From Paenibacillus hemerocallicola (lineage in GTDB: Bacteria > Bacillota > Bacilli > Paenibacillales > NBRC-103111): a stretch of DNA of 64,000 nucleotides. The stretch's first letter is position 1. Every line of letters begins with the position of its first letter. Positions 20,531 through 29,294 of this stretch are shown here, in pieces. The notes under the pieces are model-generated. The model worked only from the letters and a program-made list of their open reading frames with translations. It made no database searches and had not been told where the DNA came from. The stretch is taken from contig NZ_VDCQ01000002.1 in assembly GCF_006265175.1 (NCBI RefSeq), forward strand, positions 124,001 through 188,000. Reading direction: 5' to 3'. Made by a program: the position numbers and the translations under genes.

Positions 20531-21916
20531 TTACTTGTCTGCCGTCTCCGGTTCCCGTACCGATAATTTCTCGGTCAGCTTGTCGCACAATTCGTCATCA
20601 TCCAGGAGCCCTGCCCAGTACGCCTTCAACTGTCCGGCCAATATGCGATTCATCCGCCACGGAACGTTCAATTCGCTGTGCAAACGGTAAGATGCGACGA
20701 TTTCGCGGTACAGCGGATACCGGCTCGGAACGTGAATCGCCGGGTCGAAGGGCGCTTCAATATGCTGCAGCGCCGGTACGCTTAACGTATTGGTCTTGAT
20801 CAGCTTCTGTGCCCGTTCGGAGCCGAAATAGTCGATCAGGATGCGGGCCGCTTCCTTGTTGCCGGACTCCCGGCTCATCCCGAATCCGATGGCCATCGCC
20901 AGCGTTCGCGGCTCGCCCATATAAGGTACGGGCGAAATATCATACTCGAGTCCGGCATTCCGGAACTCGTTCAGTCCCATATAGCTGGTGAGAATCATCG
21001 ATACTTTGCCTTCCGTGAACAGGGCGTTGATCTCGTCGTTGTTCTCGGACAAATAGAGCGGAAAGATGTCTCGGTCGCGTATTATCCGCTTGCCCAGCTT
21101 CATTCCTTCCAGCAGCATCGTGCCTCGGAGATCGCGCAAACGCCCCCCATCCCATTCGAAGCGCCCGCCGCTTTGCACCAGAAACAACGGCCAACGGTTT
21201 TCGGAGAGGATATGGAAGCAGAACCCGAGCCGGTTCCCGCTCCCGGACAAGACGGCCGCGCTTCTTGCCAAATCGTCCCACGTCCATCCCCCGTGCGGCT
21301 CGGGCAGCCGGCATTCCTTGAAGTGCGAGCGGTTGTAGCACAACACGATCGGCGTGAAAATGGAGGGCAGCACATACTGGCGATCGTCCGCCCGGAAAGC
21401 TTCGTTCAGGAACGGAAACGCCTCCGGGGAGTCGCATAGCGGCTCCAGCATCGCCACATGTCCGTCTTCTCTCAGCTCCTGAAACTGCGTCGAATCTATG
21501 GCGAATACATCCGCGTGACGTCGTTCGCCTTCGCCGTAGAACTGAGACAAATCGGAGTAAGGAACGGCGTCTACGCGAATCCACGGGTGCAGCAGGTGAA
21601 AATCGTCAAGCAGCCTGTTCAGGCAAAAATCCCGCTCGATCGAATATGTGCAGGCCAAAGTCAAGTACACTCTCGCGCGCTGCGCGATGACACGGTTGCC
21701 TACCCGCGGCATTTTCTCGATCAAGCCGTCCTCCACCAGCTTCTCCATCCCTTTGCGCACCGATTTGTTGCTTAATCGGAACCGTTTCGCCAATGCCGAC
21801 TCGGGCGGCAAAAACGAATTGGCGGGAAACGTGCCGTTCTCGATATCTTCTCGCAATTCGTCGGCCACCCGTTCCAGCTCGAGCCGGAACTGCTTGCTCG
21901 TCGGTTTTGCTTTCAT
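20531..21916 (-). CDS. GntR winged-helix regulator fused to a solute-binding-protein domain
   Basis: A 461-residue cytosolic regulator. Residues 1-80 form a GntR-type winged helix (ELREDIENGTFPANSFLPPE; ALAKRFRLSNKSVRKGMEKL). From about residue 85 to the end it reads like an ABC-transporter family 1 (MalE-like) extracellular binding protein, for example GWTWDDLARSAAVLSGSG and GFGMSRESGNKEAARILIDY, yet it has no signal peptide or lipobox. The sensor is thus a repurposed sugar-binding protein. GAGGTG lies 9 bases before ATG 21916. It sits between an AraC regulator and an orphan binding lipoprotein. A three-part ACATCACA motif and a cre-like site lie upstream. The ligand is unknown. Confidence 0.85.
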   Translation of the reverse strand: MKAKPTSKQFRLELERVADELREDIENGTFPANSFLPPESALAKRFRLSNKSVRKGMEKLVEDGLIEKMPRVGNRVIAQRARVYLTLACTYSIERDFCLNRLLDDFHLLHPWIRVDAVPYSDLSQFYGEGERRHADVFAIDSTQFQELREDGHVAMLEPLCDSPEAFPFLNEAFRADDRQYVLPSIFTPIVLCYNRSHFKECRLPEPHGGWTWDDLARSAAVLSGSGNRLGFCFHILSENRWPLFLVQSGGRFEWDGGRLRDLRGTMLLEGMKLGKRIIRDRDIFPLYLSENNDEINALFTEGKVSMILTSYMGLNEFRNAGLEYDISPVPYMGEPRTLAMAIGFGMSRESGNKEAARILIDYFGSERAQKLIKTNTLSVPALQHIEAPFDPAIHVPSRYPLYREIVASYRLHSELNVPWRMNRILAGQLKAYWAGLLDDDELCDKLTEKLSVREPETADK

Positions 21917-21988
21917 GATTTTGCGACACCTCGTTTTTCCATTCGGACGCTTCCGTATGTAATTCCCCATTCTCAATACCTACGTCCG

Positions 21989-22100
21989 TTGTGATGTACT
22001 TTTATGTTCATAAAGAGCATTAATAACAATGAAAACGTTTGCCCAATATAAATATAAGACATCACATAACTACAGTCAACACTAATTAAGTACATCACAA
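21989..22100. promoter_or_regulatory. Putative operator region of the GntR-SBP gene
   Basis: Three related sites: TTGTGATGTACTT (21989-22001), AAGACATCACATAA (22057-22070) and AAGTACATCACAA (22088-22100). The first and third are exact 13-bp inverted copies 86 bp apart. They flank the likely promoter region, so autoregulation with DNA looping is possible. The region is AT-rich and has no gene. Confidence 0.5.
22031..22044. promoter_or_regulatory. Candidate CcpA catabolite-response element
   Basis: TGAAAACGTTTGCC matches the cre consensus (TGNAANCGNWNNCW) at all but the last base. It lies about 115 bp upstream of the GntR-SBP start. Confidence 0.5.
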
Positions 22101-22194
22101 TGTAAATTAAATCTCATTACATACATTACAACACAAGGTTTTTTCATAGGATGACCCGACTTCTCCTGTACGCTTGAACGGATTTTTCCAAATG

Positions 22195-22219
22195 CAAAAA
22201 GGAGCCACATCGTGACCCC
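22195..22219 (-). terminator. Terminator of the orphan binding-protein gene
   Basis: On the minus strand, stem GGGGTCAC / GTGGCTCC (two wobble pairs) with loop GAT is followed by TTTTTG. It is 43 bp after the stop codon. Confidence 0.7.
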
Positions 22220-22261
22220 CGCTTCATGCCTATTAGCGCAGCATTTGTCAACCGATATCCA

Positions 22262-23578
22262 TTACTTTCTGCCGCTCCTGTAGGTATCGATGTCTTTGTT
22301 CGCTTTCTCATCCGCGGCACGCAGTGCGGTGTTGACATCCGTCCCCCCGATGATGGCGACCGGTGCCGTGTCCAATCCGTTCCAAGCCTGGGACTCGTAT
22401 GCGGTCGTATTCGGAAGCTTGCCGAACGGATATTTGAATACGGCACCCGCATTTTTGCCCTGCAGCAGCTGCAGCTTCGTGCCGAATTGCTGCTGGATCG
22501 CCTTATCCTTCAATACGCTGATTCTTCCATTCTGCGAGAGGAGCATCTGCACTTCGGGCGAAGTCGCCACATAAGAAATCGCGGCAATCGCCTGCTCCTT
22601 GTGTTTGCCGGCTGCGGATGCCAGCAAATAGATCGGTTTGGTCGGTCCGGACGTTTTAGGCTGGTCGGAGGAATACGGCATGGCTGCGATGTCCCAGTTC
22701 AAGGCTCCGCCCTCCTGCGCGATGAGACCGTAAGCGGCTCCCATCCATTGCGGATAGATGGCCAGCCGTTTTTCTTTGAAGAAGTGCTCGTGGGTAATTT
22801 TATTGTCGATGCCCGTATCGACCATTTCCTTGATCATGGAAAGCGCGCGTTTCCAGCCGTCCGACTGCAGGTCTGCCTTCCCGGTCCGGGCATTGATGAC
22901 GGGCAACCCCAACTGGAAGCCGAATGTATATAAGTCGGCCCACCTGTAACCCAAATATTGTACGCCCGCTTCAGACCGGGTCAGCCTTTTGGCCAAGCCG
23001 ATAAGATCCGTATAGCTCATCTCTCCCGTCGGATACGAAATCGCGAATCGATCGAAAATATCTTTGTTGTAAAACATCATGTATTTGTCCATATAGAAGG
23101 GCAGACCGTACAGCTCCCCCTGTGCGCCGAGCGCCCTTACTCCGTCAAGCGGGCTCGCTTCCAGACCGTTCAGATCGACCTTCTCCTTCTTCAACGCTTC
23201 ATTCAGGTCGGTTGGATATTTCAGATCGATCGCGGTGGACAAATTCGAATAGTCGGTAATGACGATATCGGGTATGCTTTGCCCCGTGGTAATCAAATCG
23301 GGCAGGGCGGCTCCCGTCTTGACGTCCATGAATTCGATCGTAATATACGGATATTTCTGCTTGACGGGGATGGAGATGAACTGCTCCACCGCTTCTTTCG
23401 CCACCAACGTGTTGAACCACATGATTTTTAAAGTGACCGGCTCCTTGCCCGCTTCCGTAGACTTTGCCGGGTCAGAGGTGCTTTCGGCATCTGAATCCCC
23501 TTTGCTGCAGCCTGCCGTCACGGCAATAACCGCGGCAAGCAAGGCGGCGCTTGCCGCTTTCCTATTCCATACCGTCAT
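22262..23578 (-). CDS. Extracellular solute-binding lipoprotein (CUT1 family), orphan
   Basis: A 438-residue family 1 sugar-binding lipoprotein. The N-terminus has a signal peptide ending in a lipobox (AVIAVTAGC), so the mature protein is lipid-anchored outside the membrane. The rest is MalE-like, with typical stretches such as LYGLPFYMDKYMMFYNKD. No permease or ATPase gene lies beside it, so it must feed a transporter encoded elsewhere, or act as a sensor. ATG 23578 has GGAGGAG upstream. Its promoter carries the second copy of the 40-bp element, linking it to the ceramidase-fold/GH78 operon. Confidence 0.92.
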   Translation of the reverse strand: MTVWNRKAASAALLAAVIAVTAGCSKGDSDAESTSDPAKSTEAGKEPVTLKIMWFNTLVAKEAVEQFISIPVKQKYPYITIEFMDVKTGAALPDLITTGQSIPDIVITDYSNLSTAIDLKYPTDLNEALKKEKVDLNGLEASPLDGVRALGAQGELYGLPFYMDKYMMFYNKDIFDRFAISYPTGEMSYTDLIGLAKRLTRSEAGVQYLGYRWADLYTFGFQLGLPVINARTGKADLQSDGWKRALSMIKEMVDTGIDNKITHEHFFKEKRLAIYPQWMGAAYGLIAQEGGALNWDIAAMPYSSDQPKTSGPTKPIYLLASAAGKHKEQAIAAISYVATSPEVQMLLSQNGRISVLKDKAIQQQFGTKLQLLQGKNAGAVFKYPFGKLPNTTAYESQAWNGLDTAPVAIIGGTDVNTALRAADEKANKDIDTYRSGRK

Positions 23579-23715
23579 GTTCGTTCTCCTCCAAACCTGT
23601 CGCTTGTATCGGCGATAACTCCGCTGGTTCGGCGCCATCATGTAAGCGCCATCAAGTAATGGTTGCTGACCACGCTCCTTTTGTCGGTAATGAATCAACC
23701 TTCCCTTCTGTTCCA

Positions 23716-23779
23716 ATTGTATATAGGATCGAATGCGGATTCTTTAGTAAAAGCCGTAATTTTTTTGTACGCTGTTGAT
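23716..23779 (-). promoter_or_regulatory. Promoter with 40-bp conserved activator element (copy 2)
   Basis: On the minus strand, -10 TACAAT (23716-23721) and a 40-bp element at 23740-23779 that matches copy 1 at 36 of 40 positions. Element-to-minus-10 spacing is identical in both copies. It lies about 140 bp upstream of the binding-lipoprotein start. Confidence 0.75.
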
Positions 23780-23947
23780 GTGACACAACGTTCGACATGC
23801 CAGTCCGACAGCGCTGAGCCGAGATGGCATACTTGGGTTGCCCCCGTCCTCCGGCCAGTTCTGGCGATAATCGCAAAAAAGCTGCGCCAGCCTAATCCGC
23901 GAATAACCCGGAAGCCTTTCGATGAGGCGCTTGCAACACGTTGTCCG

Positions 23948-24178
23948 TGAATAAAGGAACTGGATTCCGTTATTGTCCCGAACTCCGTTGCACTCCTGAA
24001 TATAACGGAACAGGCTGCCGTTATATCAACTTTTCGGGGTGAAAATGATCGTGAACAGCGGAGTAGAGGAACTGTTTTCCGTTATTTTATTGTCGACACG
24101 GGGATTCGGGTCAATAACATACGCCAGTTCCGCTATTTATGGATTCGCGGTCTCGCAAGCGCCTGCAAGGGCCGTCAG
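23948..24178 (-). repeat. Dispersed palindromic intergenic repeat, copy 1
   Basis: About 230 bp that match, in inverted orientation, the region 60492-60726. It contains several 24-27-bp units of the form AATAnCGGAA...CCnnTATT, each itself an imperfect palindrome. There is no plausible gene in 23780-24231; the part before 23948 shows nothing I can identify. Confidence 0.75.
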
Positions 24179-24231
24179 CCTGCACCGATCAGGCGATACA
24201 GCATTTCTGTACGCGAATTATGCTGAAATAG

Positions 24232-24257
24232 AAAAAAAGCCGCGATCGACACGGCTT
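24232..24257 (-). terminator. Second of tandem terminators after dgoD
   Basis: On the minus strand, AAGCCG / CGGCTT stem with a 9-base loop, followed by seven T. It is about 75 bp past the dgoD stop. Confidence 0.65.
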
Positions 24258-24293
24258 CTTCCAATTCGTACCTGTTTGCCCAGTTTCGGCGAC

Positions 24294-24323
24294 AAAAAAC
24301 AAGCGGCCGTCGAAGTGGCCGCT
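24294..24323 (-). terminator. First terminator after dgoD
   Basis: On the minus strand, AGCGGCC / GGCCGCT stem with an 8-base loop, then TGTTTTTT. It starts 10 bp after the stop. Confidence 0.75.
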
Positions 24324-24332
24324 GTCCAAGCC

Positions 24333-25481
24333 CTACCATTCCGCAACCGTACCGTCGTCTTGACGCCACACCGGATTTTTCCACGTATGTCCGATGGCCG
24401 CCATAGCCCGCACCTTCTCTTCGTTGACTTCGATACCTAGCCCGGGGGCGGTCAGATTGCTGACAAAACCGTCCTTGTAGGCAAATACGGAAGGATCCTT
24501 CAAATAGTCGAGCAGATCCGAGCCTTTGTTGTAGTGGATACCGAGACTTTGCTCCTGGATAAAGGCATTCGGCGAGCAGGTGTCGAGCTGCAGGCAGGAA
24601 GCGAGCGCAATCGGTCCGAGCGGACAATGCGGCGCCACGGCCACGTCGTACGCTTCGGCCATCGCGGCGATTTTGCGCGTCTCGAGAATGCCGCCGGCAT
24701 GGGACAAATCCGGCTGGATAATGTCGACGACGCCTTGGGCGAGAAGCTCCTTGAAGCCCCAGCGGGTATACATGCGTTCTCCCGTCGCGATCGGACACGA
24801 CGTATAGCGGGCGATTTCCTTCAGCGCCTCGTTGTTCTCGGGAAGCACCGGCTCCTCGATAAACATCGGCTTGTAGGGCTCGAGCTCCTTCGCCAATATT
24901 TTGGCCATCGACTTGTGGACCCGTCCGTGGAAATCGATGCCGATGCCGACTTCTTTGCCGACCGCTTCGCGAACCGCGGCGATCCGGGCAATGGCCGCTT
25001 CCACTTTGACAATCGAGTCGATATAGTGCAGCTCTTCCGTCGCGTTCATCTTCACCGCCGTAAACCCGGCCTCCACCTGACGCTTGGCCGCTTCGCCGAC
25101 GTCGCTCGGCCGGTCTCCGCCGATCCACGAGTAGACGCGGATTTTATCGCGACAGGCGCCGCCAAGCAAATCGTACACGGGAGCGTTGTAAAACTTGCCC
25201 TTGATGTCCCATAAAGCTTGCTCGATTCCCGAAATCGCACTGGACAAAATCGGCCCTCCACGGTAGAAACCGCCGCGGTACAGCACCTGGAAAATATCCT
25301 CGATGCGCATCGGATCTTTGCCTATCAAATATTCGCTCATCTCGGTCACGGCCGCGTGCACCGTATCCGCCTTGCCTTCTACGACCGGCTCTCCCCATCC
25401 GGAAATGCCTTCGTCCGTTTCGATTTTCAGGAACAGCCATCTGGGCGGAACTTTGAAAAGCTCCAACTTCGTTATTTTCAT
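24333..25481 (-). CDS. dgoD: D-galactonate dehydratase
   Basis: A 382-residue enolase-superfamily enzyme, the same length as E. coli DgoD. It dehydrates D-galactonate to 2-dehydro-3-deoxy-D-galactonate in the cytosol. The known active-site positions fall in register: Asp183 and His185 in [10 protein letters not shown], Glu209 in FIEEPV, Glu235 in TGERMY, and His285 in [11 protein letters not shown] 25481 follows AGGGGAG. It lies alone between repeat-bearing regions, upstream of tandem terminators. A DapA-family aldolase that could use its product lies at 32595. No dgoK or dgoA is seen nearby. Confidence 0.93.
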   Translation of the reverse strand: MKITKLELFKVPPRWLFLKIETDEGISGWGEPVVEGKADTVHAAVTEMSEYLIGKDPMRIEDIFQVLYRGGFYRGGPILSSAISGIEQALWDIKGKFYNAPVYDLLGGACRDKIRVYSWIGGDRPSDVGEAAKRQVEAGFTAVKMNATEELHYIDSIVKVEAAIARIAAVREAVGKEVGIGIDFHGRVHKSMAKILAKELEPYKPMFIEEPVLPENNEALKEIARYTSCPIATGERMYTRWGFKELLAQGVVDIIQPDLSHAGGILETRKIAAMAEAYDVAVAPHCPLGPIALASCLQLDTCSPNAFIQEQSLGIHYNKGSDLLDYLKDPSVFAYKDGFVSNLTAPGLGIEVNEEKVRAMAAIGHTWKNPVWRQDDGTVAEW

Positions 25482-25704
25482 CAGACTTGTCTCCCCTGCT
25501 AAAAATTGGCTTGAATCCGCGCCACGGCCGGCGAAGCAAGCTGCCGACCCCGCTCTCACAACCTTACTATATAAGCTATGCAAATGGTAGCAATACCCAA
25601 AGCTTTGCGAAAAAAATGCGAAGCTGCGCATAGCTGCACAGTTATTCCATGACTCCAGGAATCCCTTGTTCTTGCCTGTCTATTGTCTATCTGCGTTTGA
25701 ACCA

Positions 25705-25880
25705 AACTTCGCTATTAGTGAACCTCATTGCGCTAATCGTAAGCCATACAGGTGGATTCAGCGAATAGTGAGCCTCATTTCATATTTACCGAGAGTTTCA
25801 CTATTCCTCCAATGGTCCATGGAATGGGCCATATAACGAAATGAGGTTCACTAATAAGCAAATTCGGTTCACTATCCGTG
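25705..25880. repeat. Intergenic inverted repeat family with AGTGAACC units
   Basis: An exact 15-bp inverted pair, TTAGTGAACCTCATT (25715-25729) and AATGAGGTTCACTAA (25840-25854), plus degenerate copies near 25760 (AATAGTGAGCCTCATT) and 25863 (TTCGGTTCACTATCCG). The whole lies in the 414-bp gap between dgoD and the YesN-like gene. I see no coding potential here. Confidence 0.65.
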
Positions 25881-25895
25881 AGCTATTAGGACCAT

Positions 25896-27506
25896 CTAGG
25901 AGTAGCGGTCCCTGTATTCCTGCGGCGTTATCCCGAATTGCTTCTTGAACGCATGGTTGAACGAATGGGGACGCAAGTAGCCGAGCAGCGCCGCGATCTC
26001 GTATATTTTGCTCTGTCCGTGCTTGAGCAAATATTCCGCCTTGTCCATCCGGACACGGTGAACGTAATCGCTCAAATTGTCGCCCGTCTCCAGCTTGTAT
26101 ATTTTGGATACGTATACCGGATGCAGATGGACGTGGTCCGCGATCGATTGCAGCGATACGTCCTCGGCCATGTGCTGCTCGACGAATGTCCGAATGTCGT
26201 TGATGAGAGAATCGCGCGAATGTTTCGTCTCCCGATTCATATCGTCGCGGATCCGGTTCAATGTGCCGATCGTCCATTCCTTGAGCTGATTCAAGGAGCG
26301 GTACGGGATTCCTTTGATCATCTTGTCGTAATCTTCGCCCATCAGGTCGGGCAAGCTCCGCCCGCTCTTATGAACGATGTAGGCATAAGCGGAGGCGATG
26401 CTGAAGTATACCTCTAGCAGTTGCTCCTGCGATTCCGCGCCCCGCTTCTCCAATTCCCCGAACAGATGGGCAAGCTTCTCCTCGATGCTGTCCCATCGGG
26501 CCGCTTCGAGCAGATGGATCAGCGTGGGCGGCTCGTACAGGCTCGGCAGAGGCTGAACGTCCTTCCGCCCGGGATCGTCCCGCAGCCGGACGAACAGCTC
26601 CTTCTCTCCCCCGATCGTCTGGCGAAACGCGGCCACCGACCGGCCGTACAGGTCGGACAAATCGGTCGGGAACGAGCCCCACGGACTGACGAGAATCGAT
26701 ATTTTTCCCTTCAAATAGTTGCTGACAGCCGTCTGCAGCGTGGAGGCAGTCCGCTCGAACCAGGTGGAGTCGTCCGTCGTCCAGACGGAACCTTCCTTGC
26801 CGGTCATGACGAATACCAAGTAATCGTGGGCATCCTTCGTATACCAGCTGTCCAGCCGGTCGCCGAACAGCTCCTCCACCATATTCCCGATCGCGTATTC
26901 CATCAGCGACAGGCTGTGGGCGTCGTATCGGAGAAAGTATTCCTCCAGCCGGATCATCATAAGGGCGAACGACTTCCCGTCGTTGAAATGCTCCAGACCG
27001 AGCATTTGCATGCTGTCTCCGAGAGCCGATCCTGCAAGCTTGCGCCCTTGAAGCAAATCTCCCAGCAAGCTGCCTCTGAGAGTCGGCATATGCTCCTTCA
27101 GCGCGGAGGCCAGCCGCTGTCTGGAAACGACCTCTTCCCATTCCAGCCGCAGCTTTTCCATCACCCTCCGCACCGTTTCGATCAGAGCCTGCTCGGTCAC
27201 CGGCTTCAGCAGGTAATCCTCCGTCCGGTATAAAATCGCTTCCTTCGCATAGTTGAAGTCCGAGTAGCCCGAGAGAAGAATGCACTTCGTCTTCGGCCAA
27301 CGCCGTTGAATTTCCGCGATCAATTGCAAGCCCGTCATGCCGGGCATCTGGATATCCGTGATGACGATGTCGATGGAGAAACGATCGAGCAGAGCGAGCG
27401 CCTTCTCGCCGGAATAAGCGCCGTATACGTGCTCGATGCCGATCCCGCCCCAATCGATCGTCGTGGAAAAACGTTCCACGACGTGGATTTCGTCATCCAC
27501 GATCAA
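25896..27506 (-). CDS. YesN/AraC-type response regulator
   Basis: About 536 residues. An N-terminal receiver (VDDEIHVVERF; phospho-Asp in IDIVITDIQMPGMTG; Lys in DYLLKPV), a long middle region, and a C-terminal AraC double helix-turn-helix (SLQSIADHVHLHPVYVSKIY; IYEIAALLGYLRPHSFNHAF). The start is uncertain: no ATG is available, AAGGAG lies at 27519-27524, and TTG 27506 is my choice (CTG 27509 is also possible). Either overlaps the end of the kinase gene. It is the partner of the YesM-like kinase directly upstream and should control the adjacent ABC transporter. Confidence 0.88.
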   Translation of the reverse strand: MIVDDEIHVVERFSTTIDWGGIGIEHVYGAYSGEKALALLDRFSIDIVITDIQMPGMTGLQLIAEIQRRWPKTKCILLSGYSDFNYAKEAILYRTEDYLLKPVTEQALIETVRRVMEKLRLEWEEVVSRQRLASALKEHMPTLRGSLLGDLLQGRKLAGSALGDSMQMLGLEHFNDGKSFALMMIRLEEYFLRYDAHSLSLMEYAIGNMVEELFGDRLDSWYTKDAHDYLVFVMTGKEGSVWTTDDSTWFERTASTLQTAVSNYLKGKISILVSPWGSFPTDLSDLYGRSVAAFRQTIGGEKELFVRLRDDPGRKDVQPLPSLYEPPTLIHLLEAARWDSIEEKLAHLFGELEKRGAESQEQLLEVYFSIASAYAYIVHKSGRSLPDLMGEDYDKMIKGIPYRSLNQLKEWTIGTLNRIRDDMNRETKHSRDSLINDIRTFVEQHMAEDVSLQSIADHVHLHPVYVSKIYKLETGDNLSDYVHRVRMDKAEYLLKHGQSKIYEIAALLGYLRPHSFNHAFKKQFGITPQEYRDRYS

Positions 27507-29286
27507 CAGCTGAACGATCTCCTTCCGCCCCCTTCGTCCCAAGGACCGCGGGATCTTTCGCATTGTGCTTGCGATTCCACGTCAGTACCGCCTTCAAGCC
27601 GCCCTCCGGCACTTCGCTGAACGTCAGGCCCGAGCCTTCCCCGAATTTGTAATATAGACGCTGGTGCACGTTCCACGTGCCGCGTCCGATGCGGTCGGTC
27701 ATCGGCTCCTGCAAGCCTGCCAGCAGCCGGTGCAGCTCTTTTGAGGTCAAGCCCGCTCCGTTATCCTGAACGATGATCCGGTTGTACGACTCGTCTTGCT
27801 CCCGTGATATCGTTATGCGTCCGCCTTCGGTTCTTCGCTCGATTCCGTGCACGATCGCATTTTCCACGAGCGGCTGGATGATCAGTCGCGGTACGATTTC
27901 TTCCATCATGGAGTCCGGAACGTCAATTTCGTACTCGATTCTATGCATGCGCATATTTTGAATTTCCAGATAATGACCGATCAGCCCGAGCTCATCCTTC
28001 AAGGTAACGGTCTGATTGTCCACGCGAGTCGTATACCTGTAATACTCCGCCAAATGCTGCGACATCGCCACGACCGAATCGCGATCGTCCAGCATCGCCG
28101 AATTGATAATGAAAAACAGCGAGTTGTACAGAAAATGGGGGTTGATCTGCGATTGCAGCTGCTTCAAGGTCGCTTCCCGCGAGCGTATTTTCTCGACGTA
28201 CACGTCCTCGACCAGCAGTTGGATTTGCTCAGCCATTTCGTTGAACCGTCTGATCAAGTAGCCGAATTCGTTTTTGGCCCGGTAGCCGATTCTCGCCGTC
28301 AAATCCCCAAGCTGCAATCTCTGCATGCCGCGGACCATATTGACGATCGGAATTTGTACGTTGCGGTATAGCAAAAACGAAGCCAGCACGCTCATGAGCA
28401 GCAAAAGCCCGACGGAAATATAGAACAGGTTGCGCGTCTGCGTAATCGGAGCGAGCACTTTGCCGACCGGGGCGTAGTCGACCAAATACCAGCCTCCCAG
28501 TTGTCCGGATCGCACATAGCTGACCAAAACCTGCTGTCCTTCGATACCAACACGCTCCTGTCCGGACTCGTTCAAGTCAAGATTGTCCAGCGCCATAATA
28601 ATCGGCTGCATCGTCGCCGTGTCTGGCGTGCTCGTCCGGATCGGGTCCTGGCCCTGCCTATACAGGAAAGGATCGCCCGCTTTATCCTTCTTGTACAAAT
28701 CGAGCAGCTCTTGAATATTTTGCACGGGAAACCGCACCTGGAATAGCGAAATCGCCTGATTGACCCTTCTCGCGTTCGCCGGCTCGGCGATCTCGCGTAT
28801 GAACGAACCCGTAGGATGGCCGCGTGAACGGTCCTCCTCATAAGTCCAAACGCTCCGGACCGCCCCGTCCCACGACCACTGCGAGCTCCCGTTTACATAA
28901 ATATTCGAAGACAGCACCTTCGACTGACCCGGTATGACGACCGTCAAATCGTTGGACCATGCGCTGGATACGCTTTGCAAGCCGAGCTTCCCGGTTATCC
29001 GGGCTTGCTCGGCGAGCACGTCCGGCAGAGGAGCTCCCGTCTTGTCCAGGTACTCCCGGAGATGCGGGTCTTGTCCCAAAATTACCGGAAACATGGACAA
29101 ATTTTCTATGACCGAATCAAATTGGTACAGGAAAAACGTAAGCTGATTCAAGCCGGAGGACTTGATCTGTTCTCCTACGACGTTGCCCGCGATCCGATTG
29201 GAGTAGCTGTACAGCACGATGATAGGAATCAGGAGCAATATGACCAGGATCAATATTCTCCCGAATATATTGACCTTGACCTTCAC
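27493..29286 (-). CDS. YesM-type sensor histidine kinase
   Basis: A 597-residue membrane kinase. A first helix (about 8-28), an extracellular sensor (about 30-275), a second helix (about 280-302), a HAMP domain, then a LytS/YesM kinase core with the phospho-His in QSQINPHFLYNSL and an ATP-binding domain (PLVENAIVHGIE; DNGAGL). It should sense a sugar or binding-protein state and phosphorylate the overlapping YesN-like regulator. The start is GTG, 8 bp after the permease stop, with a weak ribosome site, implying coupling to the transporter genes. Confidence 0.9.
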   Translation of the reverse strand: MKVKVNIFGRILILVILLLIPIIVLYSYSNRIAGNVVGEQIKSSGLNQLTFFLYQFDSVIENLSMFPVILGQDPHLREYLDKTGAPLPDVLAEQARITGKLGLQSVSSAWSNDLTVVIPGQSKVLSSNIYVNGSSQWSWDGAVRSVWTYEEDRSRGHPTGSFIREIAEPANARRVNQAISLFQVRFPVQNIQELLDLYKKDKAGDPFLYRQGQDPIRTSTPDTATMQPIIMALDNLDLNESGQERVGIEGQQVLVSYVRSGQLGGWYLVDYAPVGKVLAPITQTRNLFYISVGLLLLMSVLASFLLYRNVQIPIVNMVRGMQRLQLGDLTARIGYRAKNEFGYLIRRFNEMAEQIQLLVEDVYVEKIRSREATLKQLQSQINPHFLYNSLFFIINSAMLDDRDSVVAMSQHLAEYYRYTTRVDNQTVTLKDELGLIGHYLEIQNMRMHRIEYEIDVPDSMMEEIVPRLIIQPLVENAIVHGIERRTEGGRITISREQDESYNRIIVQDNGAGLTSKELHRLLAGLQEPMTDRIGRGTWNVHQRLYYKFGEGSGLTFSEVPEGGLKAVLTWNRKHNAKDPAVLGTKGAEGDRSAVDRG

Positions 29287-29294
29287 CGCCTTGA

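Noticed and set aside
22262-23578. Frameshifted or lost permease genes beside the orphan binding protein
   Set aside because: Both flanks were read in all frames; no remnant of permease helices or EAA loop is seen, so absence is original or ancient.
24175-25128. 317-residue Arg-rich frame on the minus strand inside dgoD
   Set aside because: It is an alternative-frame shadow of the conserved dgoD gene; composition is typical of GC-rich off-frame reading.
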